In this document: one piece after another, positions 34,550-45,466 of the stretch
Layout of the letters: each line of letters opens with the position of its first letter
Position numbering within the stretch: the stretch's first letter is position 1
DNA from: Halichondria panicea
Taxonomy: Eukaryota; Porifera; Demospongiae; Suberitida; Halichondriidae
Length of the DNA: 64,000 nucleotides
Direction: 5' to 3'
Assembly (NCBI RefSeq): GCF_963675165.1
Contig: NC_087387.1
Location: 5,544,990-5,608,989 of the forward strand
Program-made: the position numbers and the translations under genes
The notes under the pieces: generated by a model
What the model was told of the DNA's origin: nothing
Seen by the model: the letters and a program-made list of their open reading frames with translations, nothing else
The model's database searches: none

Positions 34550-36180
34550 ATGCAAGTCTCAAATTTTATTCTGCTATTAACTGTTGTCACCACTGTCACA
34601 GCACAATCAGGTATACAATAATCATGACTGTAGTTCAAAGCAACACTCTGAGAATTGTGTACAGAATGTTTAGACGAACAACTTCGTCTTCCTGAAGTAA
34701 CAGACACACTTCTTGAGTACTGTCACCATGGAGAATGGAGATGGATTTGTCACGATGAAAGTCAGTGGAACTTTGAGAGATCAGAAGCTACTTGTGTACA
34801 ATTGGGATACTCAAATGAACGTGCATTTGGTAAGTGAGATGTGTCTTGAAATTACAGAGAGTAAAGTATTTCTTAATAGGACAAGCGACTGTGGATTCTC
34901 AGAATGGTTCAAGAAGAGTAGTCACTCTGAGTGACTGCAATGGACCTGGACTAGCGGAGTGTATGGTGACACCCAGTGACAGCTGTAACTCTCTTGTGCA
35001 ACTAATATGTAACATGGGTTAGTAACAATTTGTAGAGATGCATAATGTTATGCACTACTAAAATATTAATGTACATACATATATAGCTGCCTGTGTTAAT
35101 AGCGATACAAGACTGGTGGGTGGATCCACTGACAGAGAGGGACGAGTGGAGGTGTGTGATAACAGTCGATGGAGGACAGTTTGCACTGGCAATCAAGACT
35201 TGCCAGTTCTGGCAGGAGGTGTTTGTTCACGAATAGGAATTCAAAGTTTAGTGTTAGAAGGTGATGATCATAATTTACTTATAGTATAATAACTGATAGC
35301 ACAACTATATATACAGGAAGCACTGTGGCAGTAACTAACTCATTTCCTCCTGGAGCATTTCCAGAGCACAGCCTGGAGTGCATGCATCAAACCAATGGAG
35401 ATTTGCGCTGTAGTCTAGTTAAAAAAAAATGTGACAGTTTTGTGGAGCTTGAAGTTGTTTGTAAAAACTATGAAGATTTACGCAATGAATGTTCTAGGAA
35501 TAGTACACTCTCTACATTGTCAACTAGCGTACATGCAACTACACAGTTACCTAATACAACATGCACCCCTGACTCTACACGTGCTAACAATTCCACCACC
35601 TTCATTGCTGTCATTGTGTACTGGTGGCTCTGTTACTAGTCGTATCAGTTGGTTGGATAGTGTCCTGTGTTATTCTGCTCAGGAGAGGACAGACTGTGCA
35701 TAAACAACAGTGATTGGCCCTAAACACACACCTCATGTTTACCCATACTAATGTGTTGTTCCTACTAAATGTTGTTTACTGCTATTCCCACACAGTGTTG
35801 ATGCAGGTACTATCTCAACAAGGAGCAATCAGAGCTACACACAACAAGACATCAACACACAGCTCTACGCTGAGGCCACACCTCCTGATACAACCTACAG
35901 TAGGCTGAACAGAGGGGATAAAAAGACGGAGGAAATTGCTACCTACGATTACGCTGATCCTAACCAGATAAGAGTAGAGCGTTCCCAAGCAACCAACCCA
36001 CAACCAGTGAGTGGTGAAGCTATCGTGAGAGAAGAGGAGTTCTACATTGCTGAGGATCACACGTACGCAGCTGTCAATAAGAAAACCAAGAAGAAAAAGA
36101 AGCCGAAGAATGCAGAATCTGATGGAGAGGGAGAGAGTGAAGCCCCGCCTCCTTTTGTCAGCACCCTGGCTGAAGTGTAG
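34550..36180 (+). pseudogene. SRCR receptor, class II, one-base deletion in membrane helix
   Basis: Exons 34550-34610, 34665-34829, 34880-35017, 35087-35260, 35317-35709, 35796-36180. Relatives read ATTGGTGTACTGG at the start of the helix; here it is ATTGTGTACTGG, so translation ends VIVYWWLCY with a stop at 35637-35639 (286 residues). The donor after the helix is also weakened (GTGATT for GTGAGT). Both SRCR domains are complete, with the enlarged SNERAFG loop and an SRCR2 reading PVLAGGVCSRIGIQSLVLEG. The tail exon is open. A third member would thus yield a tail-less, probably secreted product. Confidence 0.75.
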
Positions 36181-36886
36181 GGTGGTGGTGACTGAACACT
36201 GTGAACTGAGATATTGATACTAACTTATGCTGCCTGTAAAACGTCCATATATATAGTAGTATAGAGAGAGTGAATACACAAAATGGGCCATATATATAAT
36301 GTACTGTAGTACACACATAATTATTATAACATTATGAGAGTACCTCATAAGGAAGTTAAGAAAAAAATGTCGGCAACTAGGTGATTCGTTTTATAATATG
36401 TATACAGGAAACTGAATTGAGGATCAAATAAGAATAACAGTGGACATTTGATGTATCAAGTAAGAGTCATGGTAACTGACCAATCTGAGCGTCTGGAGAG
36501 GTAACAATACTAAATTGTCATTATTGATCACACGTTTCAGACAGGAATACCGAATATATCATTATTATGCACAGCATATGCATGTGTTTGCTCTCTTTAA
36601 TTATGACTCTTGTACATATAAATATGCATTCTACCAGACCCCCCACCCTGTCAGAGAATAGGCTGCATGGCAATTACGATAATATTTTTCAGTGATTGCT
36701 AAATAATTAGGCATGCATGTTGATACAGGATGTTGATACAGGATGTTGATAGATTCAATTGATACAGGATGCATGTAGATTGATACAGGTTGTTGATGCA
36801 GGATGTACATATTCAATTGACACAACTAACAACTGGGTATAGCTTTATATGCCATTCCCTCTAAGAACTGACGACTTTCGGTCAAC
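36181..36886 (+). promoter_or_regulatory. Class II upstream region with minisatellite
   Basis: No gene is seen. It is the class II spacer; from about 36630 it is almost identical to the spacer before 42243 and contains the TGATACAGGATGT minisatellite (36719-36810). Confidence 0.6.
36719..36810 (+). repeat. Minisatellite upstream of class II gene
   Basis: Seven imperfect units of 10-17 bases built on GTTGATACAGGAT, separated by ATTCAATT-type interruptions. Other class II promoters have one or two units here. Confidence 0.75.
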
Positions 36887-38577
36887 ATGCATGTCTCAAG
36901 CTTCATTCTGCTATTAACTGTTGTCACCACTGTCACAGCACAACCAGGTATACAATAATCATGACTGTAGTTCAGAGCAACACTCTAGATTTGTGTACAG
37001 AATGTTTAGACGGACAACTTCGTCTTCCTGACCTGATTGAAGTGGACACACTTCTTGAGTACTGTCACCATGGAGAATGGAAATGGATTTGTCATGATGC
37101 AAGTCAGTGGAATATTGAGAGATCAAAAGCTACTTGTGGACAACTGGGATATTCGGATCAATTTGGTAAGTGAGATGTGTCCTGAAATTACAAAGAGTAT
37201 AGAGTATTTCTGCTTAGTTTATAAGACAAAATTAATAGAACAAGTAAACGGGGATTCTCAGAATGGTTCAAGAAGAGTAGTCACTCTGAGTGACTGCAGT
37301 GGACCAGGACTAGCGGAGTGTATGGTGACACCCAGTGACAGCTGTAACTCTCTTGTGCGACTACTGTGTTCCGTGGGTTAGTAACAATTTGTCGAGATGC
37401 ATAATGTTATTCACTACTAAATGTACACACATGCATATATACAGCTAACTGTGCTGATGGAGAGACAAAACTGGTGGGTGGAACCACTGACAGAGAGGGA
37501 CGAGTGGAGGTGTGTGTGGGTGGCAGGCGATGGAGGACAGTTTGCACTGGTAGCCAAGACCTGGAAGTTATGGCAATAGCTGTTTGTTTACGAATAAGAA
37601 TTCGAAGTTTAGTGTTAGAAGGTGATGATCATAATTATAATAGCCATTTATTTATAGTATAACGACTGATAGCACAACTATATATACAGGAAGCACTGTG
37701 GCAGTAACTAACTTATTTCCTCCTGGAGCATTTCCAGAGCACAGCCTGGAGTGCACGGAGCGACCCGATGAAGATTTGCGCTGTAGTCTAGTTGAACAAC
37801 AATGTGACAGCTTTGTGGAGCTTGGAGTTGTTTGTAAGAACTATGAAGATCTACGCAATGAATGTTCTAGTACACTGCCTACATTGTCAACTAGAATACA
37901 TGCAAATACACCATTGCCTAATACAACATGTGGCCCTCCTATCAAATCAGACTTTGACAATTCCACCACTATCATCATTGTTGATAATTCCACCACCTTC
38001 ATTGCTGTCATTGGTGTACTGGTGTCTCTTTTACTAGCCGTATCAGTTGGTTGGATAGTCTCCTGTGTTATTCTACTCAGGAGAGGACAGACTGTGCACA
38101 AACAACAGTGAGTGGTCCTAAACACACACCTCATGTTTACCTATACTAATGTGTTGTTCCTACTAAATGTTGTTTACTGCTATTCCCACACAGTGTTGAT
38201 GCAGGTACTATCTCAACAAGGAGCATCAGAGCTACACACAACAGGACATCAACACACAGCTCTACGCTGAGGCCACCCCTCTTGATACAACCTACAGTAG
38301 ACTGAACAGAAGTGATAAACAGACGGAGGAAATTGCTACCTACGATTATGCTGATCCCAAAAAGATAAGAGTAGAGCGTTCCCAAGCAACCAACCCACAA
38401 CCAGTGAGTGGTGAAGCTATCGTGAGAGAAGATGAGTTCTACATTGCTGAGGATCACACGTACGCAGCTGTTAATAAGAAAGCAAAGAAGAAAGAGAAGC
38501 CGAAGAATGCAGAATCTGATGGAGAGGGAGAGGGGGAAGCCCCGCCTCCTTTTGTCAGCACCCTGGCTGAAGTTTAG
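36887..38577 (+). pseudogene. SRCR receptor, class II, frameshifted tail
   Basis: Exons 36887-36947, 37001-37165, 37239-37376, 37445-37621, 37690-38107, 38194-38577. Everything through the membrane helix is open. In the tail, AGGAGCATCAGAGC lacks one A compared with AGGAGCAATCAGAGC, so after about eleven tail residues the frame changes and ends at TGA 38303-38305 (356 residues). The product would be a surface receptor without any of the signalling tyrosines. Signal MHVSSFILLLTVVTTVTAQP is shared only with 42243. SRCR2 is LEVMAIAVCLRIRIRSLVLEG. Confidence 0.75.
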
Positions 38578-39216
38578 AGTGGGGGTGACTGAACACTGTG
38601 AACTGAGATATTGACTAACTTAAGCTGCCTGTAAAACGTCCATAGTAGTATAGAGAGAGAGAGTGAATACACAAAATGGGTGATACTACAATAATATATA
38701 TTATAATTATAATTATTGTACTGTAGTACGCTCACATAATTATTATAACATTACGACAGTGCCCTTTCAAGGAAGTTAAAAAAAATAATGTCGGCAACTA
38801 GGTGATTCGTTTTATAACACGTATACAGGAAACTGAAAGAGGATCAAATAAGAATAACAGTGGACATTAATTTTGCTGCATCAAGTACATCAAGTAAGAG
38901 TCATGGTAACTGACCAATCCGAGCGCCTGGAGACTTGCCTCGAGGTAACAATACCAAATTGTCATTATTGATCACGCGTTTCAGACACCGAATACATCTT
39001 ATGCACAGTATATGCATGCATTTGATACTATAATTATACTAGACCCCTACCCTATCAACTAGAATAGCCTACATGGTAAGATTTCTCAGTGATTGCTAAA
39101 TAATTAGGCATGTTGATACAGGTTGTTGATACAGTATATAGATTAAATTGACATAACTAACAACGGGGTAGCTAGTATATACCATTCACTCTAAGAACTG
39201 GCGACTTTCGATCGAC
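38578..39216 (+). promoter_or_regulatory. Class II upstream region
   Basis: No gene is seen. It is a copy of the class II spacer, in front of a truncated head. Confidence 0.55.
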
Positions 39217-39391
39217 ATGCAAGTCTCAAGCTTCTTTCTGCTATTAACTGTTGTCACCACTGTCACAGCACAACCACCAGGTATATATACAATACTTATG
39301 ACTGTAGTTCAGAGCAACACTCTGAGAATTGTGTACAGAATGTTTAGACGGACAACTTCGTCTTCCTGAAGTAGCCACACTTCTTGAGTAT
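39217..39391 (+). pseudogene. Truncated class II head
   Basis: The signal exon (MQVSSFFLLLTVVTTVTAQP plus P) is followed by the first third of the SRCR1 exon (ECLDGQLRLPEVATLLEY). Similarity ends abruptly at CTTGAGTATAGGG, and sequence typical of class Ia upstream regions starts about 200 bases later. A deletion or unequal exchange has removed the rest of this gene. Confidence 0.8.
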
Positions 39392-39756
39392 AGGGGGTGA
39401 GGTTACACATAGCCAAGCCGTGGTGATGGTGATAACAAGTACGGACATCAATGAATCAGTGCTATAGGACAGCCACACTAACAGAATAGGTCTAGCAATA
39501 GCAATAATAATAAAATTAATTTTACCTTTAGTGCAATATAGCTACAAGTATAGAGTAAAACAAATTGAATGTTCTTTCTATAACTCTGCATATTGCATAT
39601 GTATGTTCTCCAAGACCCTCCCCTTCTCTGAATGACAGACAGCAACTATATAGTGTTTCCTGTTGACATAATAATATACCAAATGCTGTACTCATCTTTT
39701 AGTCTCTTGAGCCTCTAAGCTGAAACAAAGAAAGCAGTATAAAAGAGTGATTCACT
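39392..39756 (+). promoter_or_regulatory. Upstream region of class Ia gene, distal part replaced
   Basis: 39392-39590 is unique. From 39600 it matches class Ia promoters (TCTCCAAGACCCTCCCCTTC, then TATAAAAG at 39738-39745). Confidence 0.55.
39738..39745 (+). promoter_or_regulatory. TATA box of class Ia gene
   Basis: TATAAAAG in AAAGCAGTATAAAAGAGTGA, 19 bases before the ATG at 39757. Confidence 0.6.
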
Positions 39757-41510
39757 ATGACCAGCATGACTGTTCACCATGCAGTAATCATTGGAATGTT
39801 ATCAATCATTTCAACTATCAGCACTGCTCAACAAGGTATGTTCATAAGTAATCTCAGTAAATAAGCTTTTTACTGTGCAAATATAGAGTGCTTCAATGGA
39901 CAAGTTCGTAAACTTCATTCTGATCTCCTTGAGTATTGTTACAATGGAGAATGGAGATTGGTCTATTACTCAGCGAGTCAGTGGAGTACGAATATGACAA
40001 GGGCTGTGTGTGCACAACTGGGTTACCAGGATTTTTTCGGTAATAATTATTAATTGACTATAATTATAGCATGTATGAAGTATATACACAGACGGCAAAA
40101 TTATTTCTAATATAGGATTAGTGCGAGGGGGAAGTCAGAGTGGTGCAGGAAAATTTGTAACTCTGAAAGAATGCAACGAACCAGGACTAACAGGATGCAT
40201 AGAGACACCTAGTGACAGCTGTACTGAGTGCTCTCCTGTGTTTCTACAGTGTACCGCAGGTTAATCTCGTTTTACCAATACCTTTTTGGATACACACCAT
40301 AATTATGTCATTCTTATGCATGCAGTAGAGTTATAATTATGTATACAGCTAATTGTGATGATGGAGAGATAAGACTGGTGGGTGGCAGAGACACTGACAG
40401 ACAGGGACGAGTGGAGGTGTGTGCTAGCCAGCGATGGAGGACAGTTTGCACTGGCAGTCAAGAAGTGGCAGGAGCTGTTTGTTTACAAATGGGATACATC
40501 TTTGAAGGTAATAAAGGACTGACAAATTCATATAATTATTTGTAGCGAATGTAATTACAACCGATAGGAGGCACTGTTGCACCACCAAACTCATTTCCTC
40601 CTGGAGCATTCCCTGAGTACAGACTGGACTGTACACACCTAAGCAATGGAGCATGGCACTGTAGTCCAGTTGAACAACAATGTGACAGCTTTGTGGAGCT
40701 TGGAGTTGTTTGTAAGAACTATGAAAATCTGTACGATGAATGTTCAACGAACTGTACACTGTCAAGATTGTCAGTAACTATTACACAGTCACCTACCACC
40801 AAGCAAGGTAAATTTAATGTTATAGACAATAAGCGGTATTTTTACTGCACGACATGCCAAATAATAGCTGTTTGTGCTAACAATTCAACTGTGGCAGTAA
40901 CCACTCCAATGGCATGTAATTCCACCACCTCCATTGTTGGCATTGGTGTACTGGTGGCTCTGTTACTAGCTGTATCAGTTGGTTGGATGGTGTCCTGTGT
41001 TATTCTACTCAAGAGAGGACAGATTGTGCACAAACAACAGTGAGTGGTCCTAAACACACACCTCATGTTTACCCATACTAATGTGTTGTTCTTGCTAAAT
41101 CTTGTTAACTGCTATTCCCACACAGTGTTGATGCAGGTACTATCTCAACAAGGAGCAATCAGAGCTACACACAACAGGACATCAACACACAGCTCTACGC
41201 TGAGGCCACCCCTCCTGATACAACCTACAGTAGGCTGAACAGAAGTGATAAACAGACGGAGGAAATTGCTACCTACAATTACGCTGATCCCAACCAGATA
41301 AGAGTAGAGCGTTCCCAAGCAACCAACCCACCACCAGTGAGTGGTGAAGCTATCGTGAGAGAAGAGGAGTTCTACATTGCTGAGGATCACACGTACGCAG
41401 CTGTCAATAAGAAAGCCAAAAAGAAAAAGAAACCAAAGAATGCAGAATCTGATGCAGAAGGAGAGAGTGAAGCCCCGCCTCCTTTTGTTAGCACCCTGGC
41501 TGAAGTGTAG
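39757..41510 (+). CDS. SRCR-SRCR membrane receptor, class Ia, intact
   Basis: Seven exons: 39757-39835, 39887-40039, 40116-40259, 40349-40507, 40568-40807, 40868-41039, 41126-41510; 443 residues. The signal is shorter by two codons (MTSMTVHHAVIIGMLSIIS). SRCR1 has EYCYNGEWRLVYYSASQW and VSPVFLQCTA at its end. SRCR2 begins LVGGRDTDRQGRVEVC and has the class I core EVAGAVCLQMGYIFEG. The stalk exon begins directly at AVCANNSTVAV because its acceptor lies further downstream than in the copy at 3622. In the tail, TYDYADP is TYNYADP. Confidence 0.88.
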
Positions 41511-42242
41511 GGTGGTGGTGACTGAACACTGTGAACTGAGATATTGACACTAACTTATGCTGCCTGTAAAATTACGTCCCTAGTAGTATAGAGAGAGAGT
41601 GAATACACAAAATGGGTGATATAATTATTGTACTGTAGTACACTCACATATAATTATTATAACATTATGAGAGTGCCCTTTCAAAATATTGTCGGCAGCT
41701 AGGTGATTCGTTTTATAAAACGTATACAGGAAACTGAATTGAGGATCAAATAAGAATATATAACAGTGGACATTTGCTGCATCAAGTACAAGTAAGAGTC
41801 GTGGTAACTGACCAATCTGAGTGCTGCCTGGAGACTTGCCTCGAGGTAACAATACCAAATTGTCATTATTGATCACGCGTTTCAGACAGGAAGTCACGTT
41901 ATTTATCAAATACATCTTATGCACAGTATATGCATGCATTTGATATTCTCTAGATATAATTATAGCAATTCATATAATTATGCATTCTACCAGACCCCCC
42001 ACCCTGTCAGAGAATAGGCTGCATGGAAATTTCGATAATATTTTTCAGTGATTGCTAAATAATTAGGCATGCATGTTGATACAGGATGTTGATACAGGAT
42101 GTTGATAGATTCAATTGATACAGGATGCATGTAGATTGATACAGGTTGTTGATGCAGGATGTACATATTCAATTGACACAACTAACAACTGGGTATAGCT
42201 TTATATGCCATTCCCTCTAAGAACTGACGACTTTCGGTCAAC
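41511..42242 (+). promoter_or_regulatory. Class II upstream region with minisatellite
   Basis: No gene is seen. It is the class II spacer; the segment from about 41985 is nearly the same as 36630-36886, including the minisatellite (about 42074-42165). Confidence 0.6.
42074..42165 (+). repeat. Minisatellite upstream of class II gene
   Basis: Same unit order and interruptions as 36719-36810 (GTTGATACAGGAT units), with no visible length difference. Confidence 0.75.
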
Positions 42243-43926
42243 ATGCATGTCTCAAGCTTCATTCTGCTATTAACTGTTGTCACCACTGTCACAGCACAAC
42301 CAGGTATACAATAATCATGACTGTAGTTCAGAGCAACACTCTAGATTTGTGTACAGAATGTTTAGACGGACAACTTCGTCTTCCTGATTATGACGTACCC
42401 ACACTTCTTGAGTACTGTAACCATGGAGAATGGAGATGGATTTGTCATGATGAAATTCAGTGGAATATTGAGAGATCAAAAGCTACTTGTGGACAACTGG
42501 GATATTCGGATAAACTTGGTAAGTGAGATGTGTCCTGAAATTTCAGACAAAGAGTAAAGTATTTCTGCTTAGTTTATAAGATAAAATTAATAGGACACGT
42601 GATCGAGGATTCTCAAACTGGTTCAGGAAGAGTAGTCACTCTGAGTGACTGCAATGGACCAGGACTAGCAGAGTGTATGGTGACACCCAGTGACAGCTGT
42701 AACTCTCTTGTGCAACTAGTGTGTACCACGGGTTAGTAACAATTTGTAGAGATGCGTAATGTTATGCACTACTAAATGTACACACTAATAGCTAACTGTG
42801 CTGGTAGACAGACAAGACTGGTAGGTGGATCCACTGACAGAGAGGGACGAGTGGAGGTGTGTGTGGGTGGCAGGCGATGGAGGACAGTTTGCACTGGCAA
42901 TCAAGAACTGGCAGTTCTGGCAAGAGGCGTTTGTTTACGAATAGGAAATCGAAGTTTAGTGTTAGAAGGTGATGATTATAATTAGCATTTACAGTATAAC
43001 GATTGATAGCGCAACTATATATACAGGAAGCACTGTGGCAGTAACTAACTCATTTCCTCCTGGAGCATTCCCAGAGTACAGCCTGGAGTGCATGCAGCGA
43101 CCCGCTGAAGATTTGCGCTGTAGTCTAGTTCAACAACAATGTGACAGCTTTGTGGAGCTTCAAGTTGTTTGTAGGAACTACGAAGATCTACGCAATGAAT
43201 GTTCTAGGACTAGTGCACTGTCTACATTGTCAACTAACGTACATGCAACTACACCCTTGCCTAGTACAACATGTGGCCCTATCAAATCAGACAGTAAATG
43301 TACTGGCAATTCCACCACCTTCATTGCTGTCATTGGTGTACTGGTGGCTCTGATACTAGCTGTATTAGTTGGTTTAGTGTCCTGTGTTATTCTACTCAGG
43401 AGAAGACCAACTCAACACAAACGAAGGTAAGTGTCACATACCCTAAACACACATTGGAGCTAAACAACAGTGGGTACATTACGCCCACATATGCATGCAC
43501 TTTATATTTGTAGCATAACCCATCATATTTACTGTTATTTTTACCTTGAATATTTATACTTATAATTACAGTGTTGATCCAGCTATCTCAACAAGGAGCA
43601 ACCAGAGCTACACACAACAGGACAGCAACGAACAGCTTTACGACGAAGCTAAAGCACCTGACCAGACCTACAGTAGGCTGAACAGAGGTCAAGCACAGGA
43701 TCATAAGACGGATGAAATTGCTACCTATGATTACGCTGATCCCAACCAGATAAGAGTAGAGTGTTCCCAAGCAACCAACCCACCACCAGTGAGTGGTGAA
43801 GCTATCGTGAGAGAAGAGGAGTTCTACATTGCTGAGGATCACACGTACGCAGCTGTCAATAAGAAAGCTAAAAAGAAAAAGAAAAAAGACGATGGTGAGG
43901 GAGACAAAAACAATTCATCACTTTAA
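42243..43926 (+). CDS. SRCR-SRCR membrane receptor, class II, divergent membrane and tail, intact
   Basis: Six exons: 42243-42303, 42357-42518, 42594-42731, 42792-42968, 43027-43426, 43572-43926; 430 residues. It is the last gene of the array. The helix is VLVALILAVLVGLVSCVILL, two residues different in length from the others, with RRRPTQHKRR after it. The donor is GTAAGT instead of GTGAGT, and the last intron is longer and unlike the other copies. The tail starts VDPAISTRSNQSY, has QLYDEAKAPDQTYSRL and an insertion GQAQDHKTDE, and ends KKKKKKDDGEGDKNNSSL in place of PPPFVSTLAEV. All the tyrosines remain. The 5' end, by contrast, is nearly identical to that of 36887. Confidence 0.88.
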
Positions 43927-43940
43927 ACAGAAACATTTCC

Positions 43941-43946
43941 AATAAA
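43941..43946 (+). promoter_or_regulatory. Poly(A) signal
   Basis: AATAAA, 15 bases past the stop of the last receptor gene, followed by a GT-rich stretch (GTGCTGACTGTGTGTTC). It is the clearest 3' end in the array. Confidence 0.6.
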
Positions 43947-44594
43947 CGTGCTGACTGTGTGTTCAAGTACTTGATTTGTGTGTTACACTGTACATTAGTT
44001 TTCATTCACTTCACTATCAGATTCTGTCTGTGTGTGCTTATTGTGATTCGTGGCAGAAGCAGTAGTTATTAATGATACCGGTATTATGAGCACTTATAAT
44101 TATTATGGACTAAAATTATGGAAGCCTTTGTTTCCTACAGCTATAATATGCATGAACTGGATTACAGGCTACAATATGCATGCATAATCTACAGCGAAGA
44201 GCATAATTTTATTTGGAGAGGGGATTTTAATTTTTGTTAAACAAATGAACTGTGTTTGTATTCTGTATTAGCTTTCAGTAACCTGTAGCTTGCTTAGCTA
44301 GCAGCGTATGTTACTAAGCAAACAGTGTTGAGAGAGTGTTACACATGTGCATTTTCAATATCGATGTGGTTCAACTCTTTAGAACTTCGATCTTCAAACT
44401 ACACCAGCGTTGTTTCACATGCATGTGTTTGAGTATGTGATATGACCGTACTCAGCCACAAGACAAACTGAGCTAACTTTCACTTTCACTTCGTGCAAAA
44501 CTATAATTTAAATTAAGAATCATAATAGCAAGTGGAAGCACCCAACTCCCACTATAAGAACATGCTACATAATGTATCTTTCAAGCCATCTATA

Positions 44595-44839
44595 GGGTTT
44601 CATCTAGTGAGGGGGGGGCAGGGGTGAACCTTCCTCACCAAAATGCTTAGCTTCTCCCCCAAAAATGTTGTAGAATAATGACATCATAAATTATAAGGTA
44701 GATCTATTGTGATGCGTTAAGTTAAGCATGATGTAATCAACAAAAGTGGGTGTAGCCAAACATTTTGCAACGCGTTTACGTGTGCCCAAATCTTCTCCCC
44801 CCCCCCCCAAATTAATGTTTTATCCTAGATGAAATCCTG
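44595..44839. mobile_element. Small inverted-repeat element
   Basis: The left end AGGGTTTCATCTAG and the right end CTAGATGAAATCCT are inverted copies with one mismatch, enclosing about 245 bases with a G-run and a C-run next to the ends. An 11-base TTTCAAGCCAT stands outside each end. It looks like a MITE or a foldback remnant. Confidence 0.5.
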
Positions 44840-45466
44840 ATCTATTTTCAAGCCATGCATGCATCAACGTATACTGGGTAATTTCAGTTAGAATGACCCA
44901 TTATACTTCCATGTTAATTTTATAGTCTTGCGGGTCATACTTTGAACTGATTGGACTGATTTTGATACTATACGTATGGCGACTATAGGGTTTTTGCGTC
45001 GAGTTCTGGAATTTTGGAACGATGGAATTTCTACATGATAACCCACAAAATACACCGCAAGCATTGAAAAGGGGCGTCGTTTACGCCATTGCTAAAAGTC
45101 GATAAGTCACACTGTACTCTTGGTTGTGCAATCAGACACCGTAAAAAGAAGACAATAATCATTGTATTACTTTCTTGATGAAAGCACCCCACCGGTGCTG
45201 ATGCCTTGGTGGAGGTGTCAAAGCTACATAACATACAAAGCTACTAGCTATTATAGCAATAGCTTTTATACACACATTATATCATGATGAACATTTTTAT
45301 TTTGCTGCAGCAGGCAGAGTCCAGAATACAAAGAGTGGGTAATGATCAGCCATGATTGTTGTTAAAAACGATTGATGCCAAAATTCTAAAATGATGAACC
45401 TTGCAGCTTGGTGTAATTTATTATAAGCGTTCTAAAAGCTAACTACTATAAGTAGAGCATAGCAAC

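Noticed and set aside
10123-38577. Explaining all frameshifts as sequencing errors
   Set aside because: Lesions include 16- and 17-base deletions, a missing exon, an inverted insert and nonsense codons, not just homopolymer slips. Single-base cases (34550, 36887) do remain open to doubt.
862-41238. Plus-strand frame ending MQVLSQQGAIRATHNRTS... across the last intron and tail start in most copies
   Set aside because: It runs through the intron and its acceptor and is simply the +1 frame of the tail exon. It matters only in the frameshifted copies already described.
3814-43430. In-frame stop directly after the membrane exon in every copy, suggesting intron retention makes tail-less receptors
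   Set aside because: A phase-2 exon followed by a GTGA or GTAA donor always reads xxG-TGA or xxG-TAA, so the stop is a by-product of the splice site and no sign of selection.
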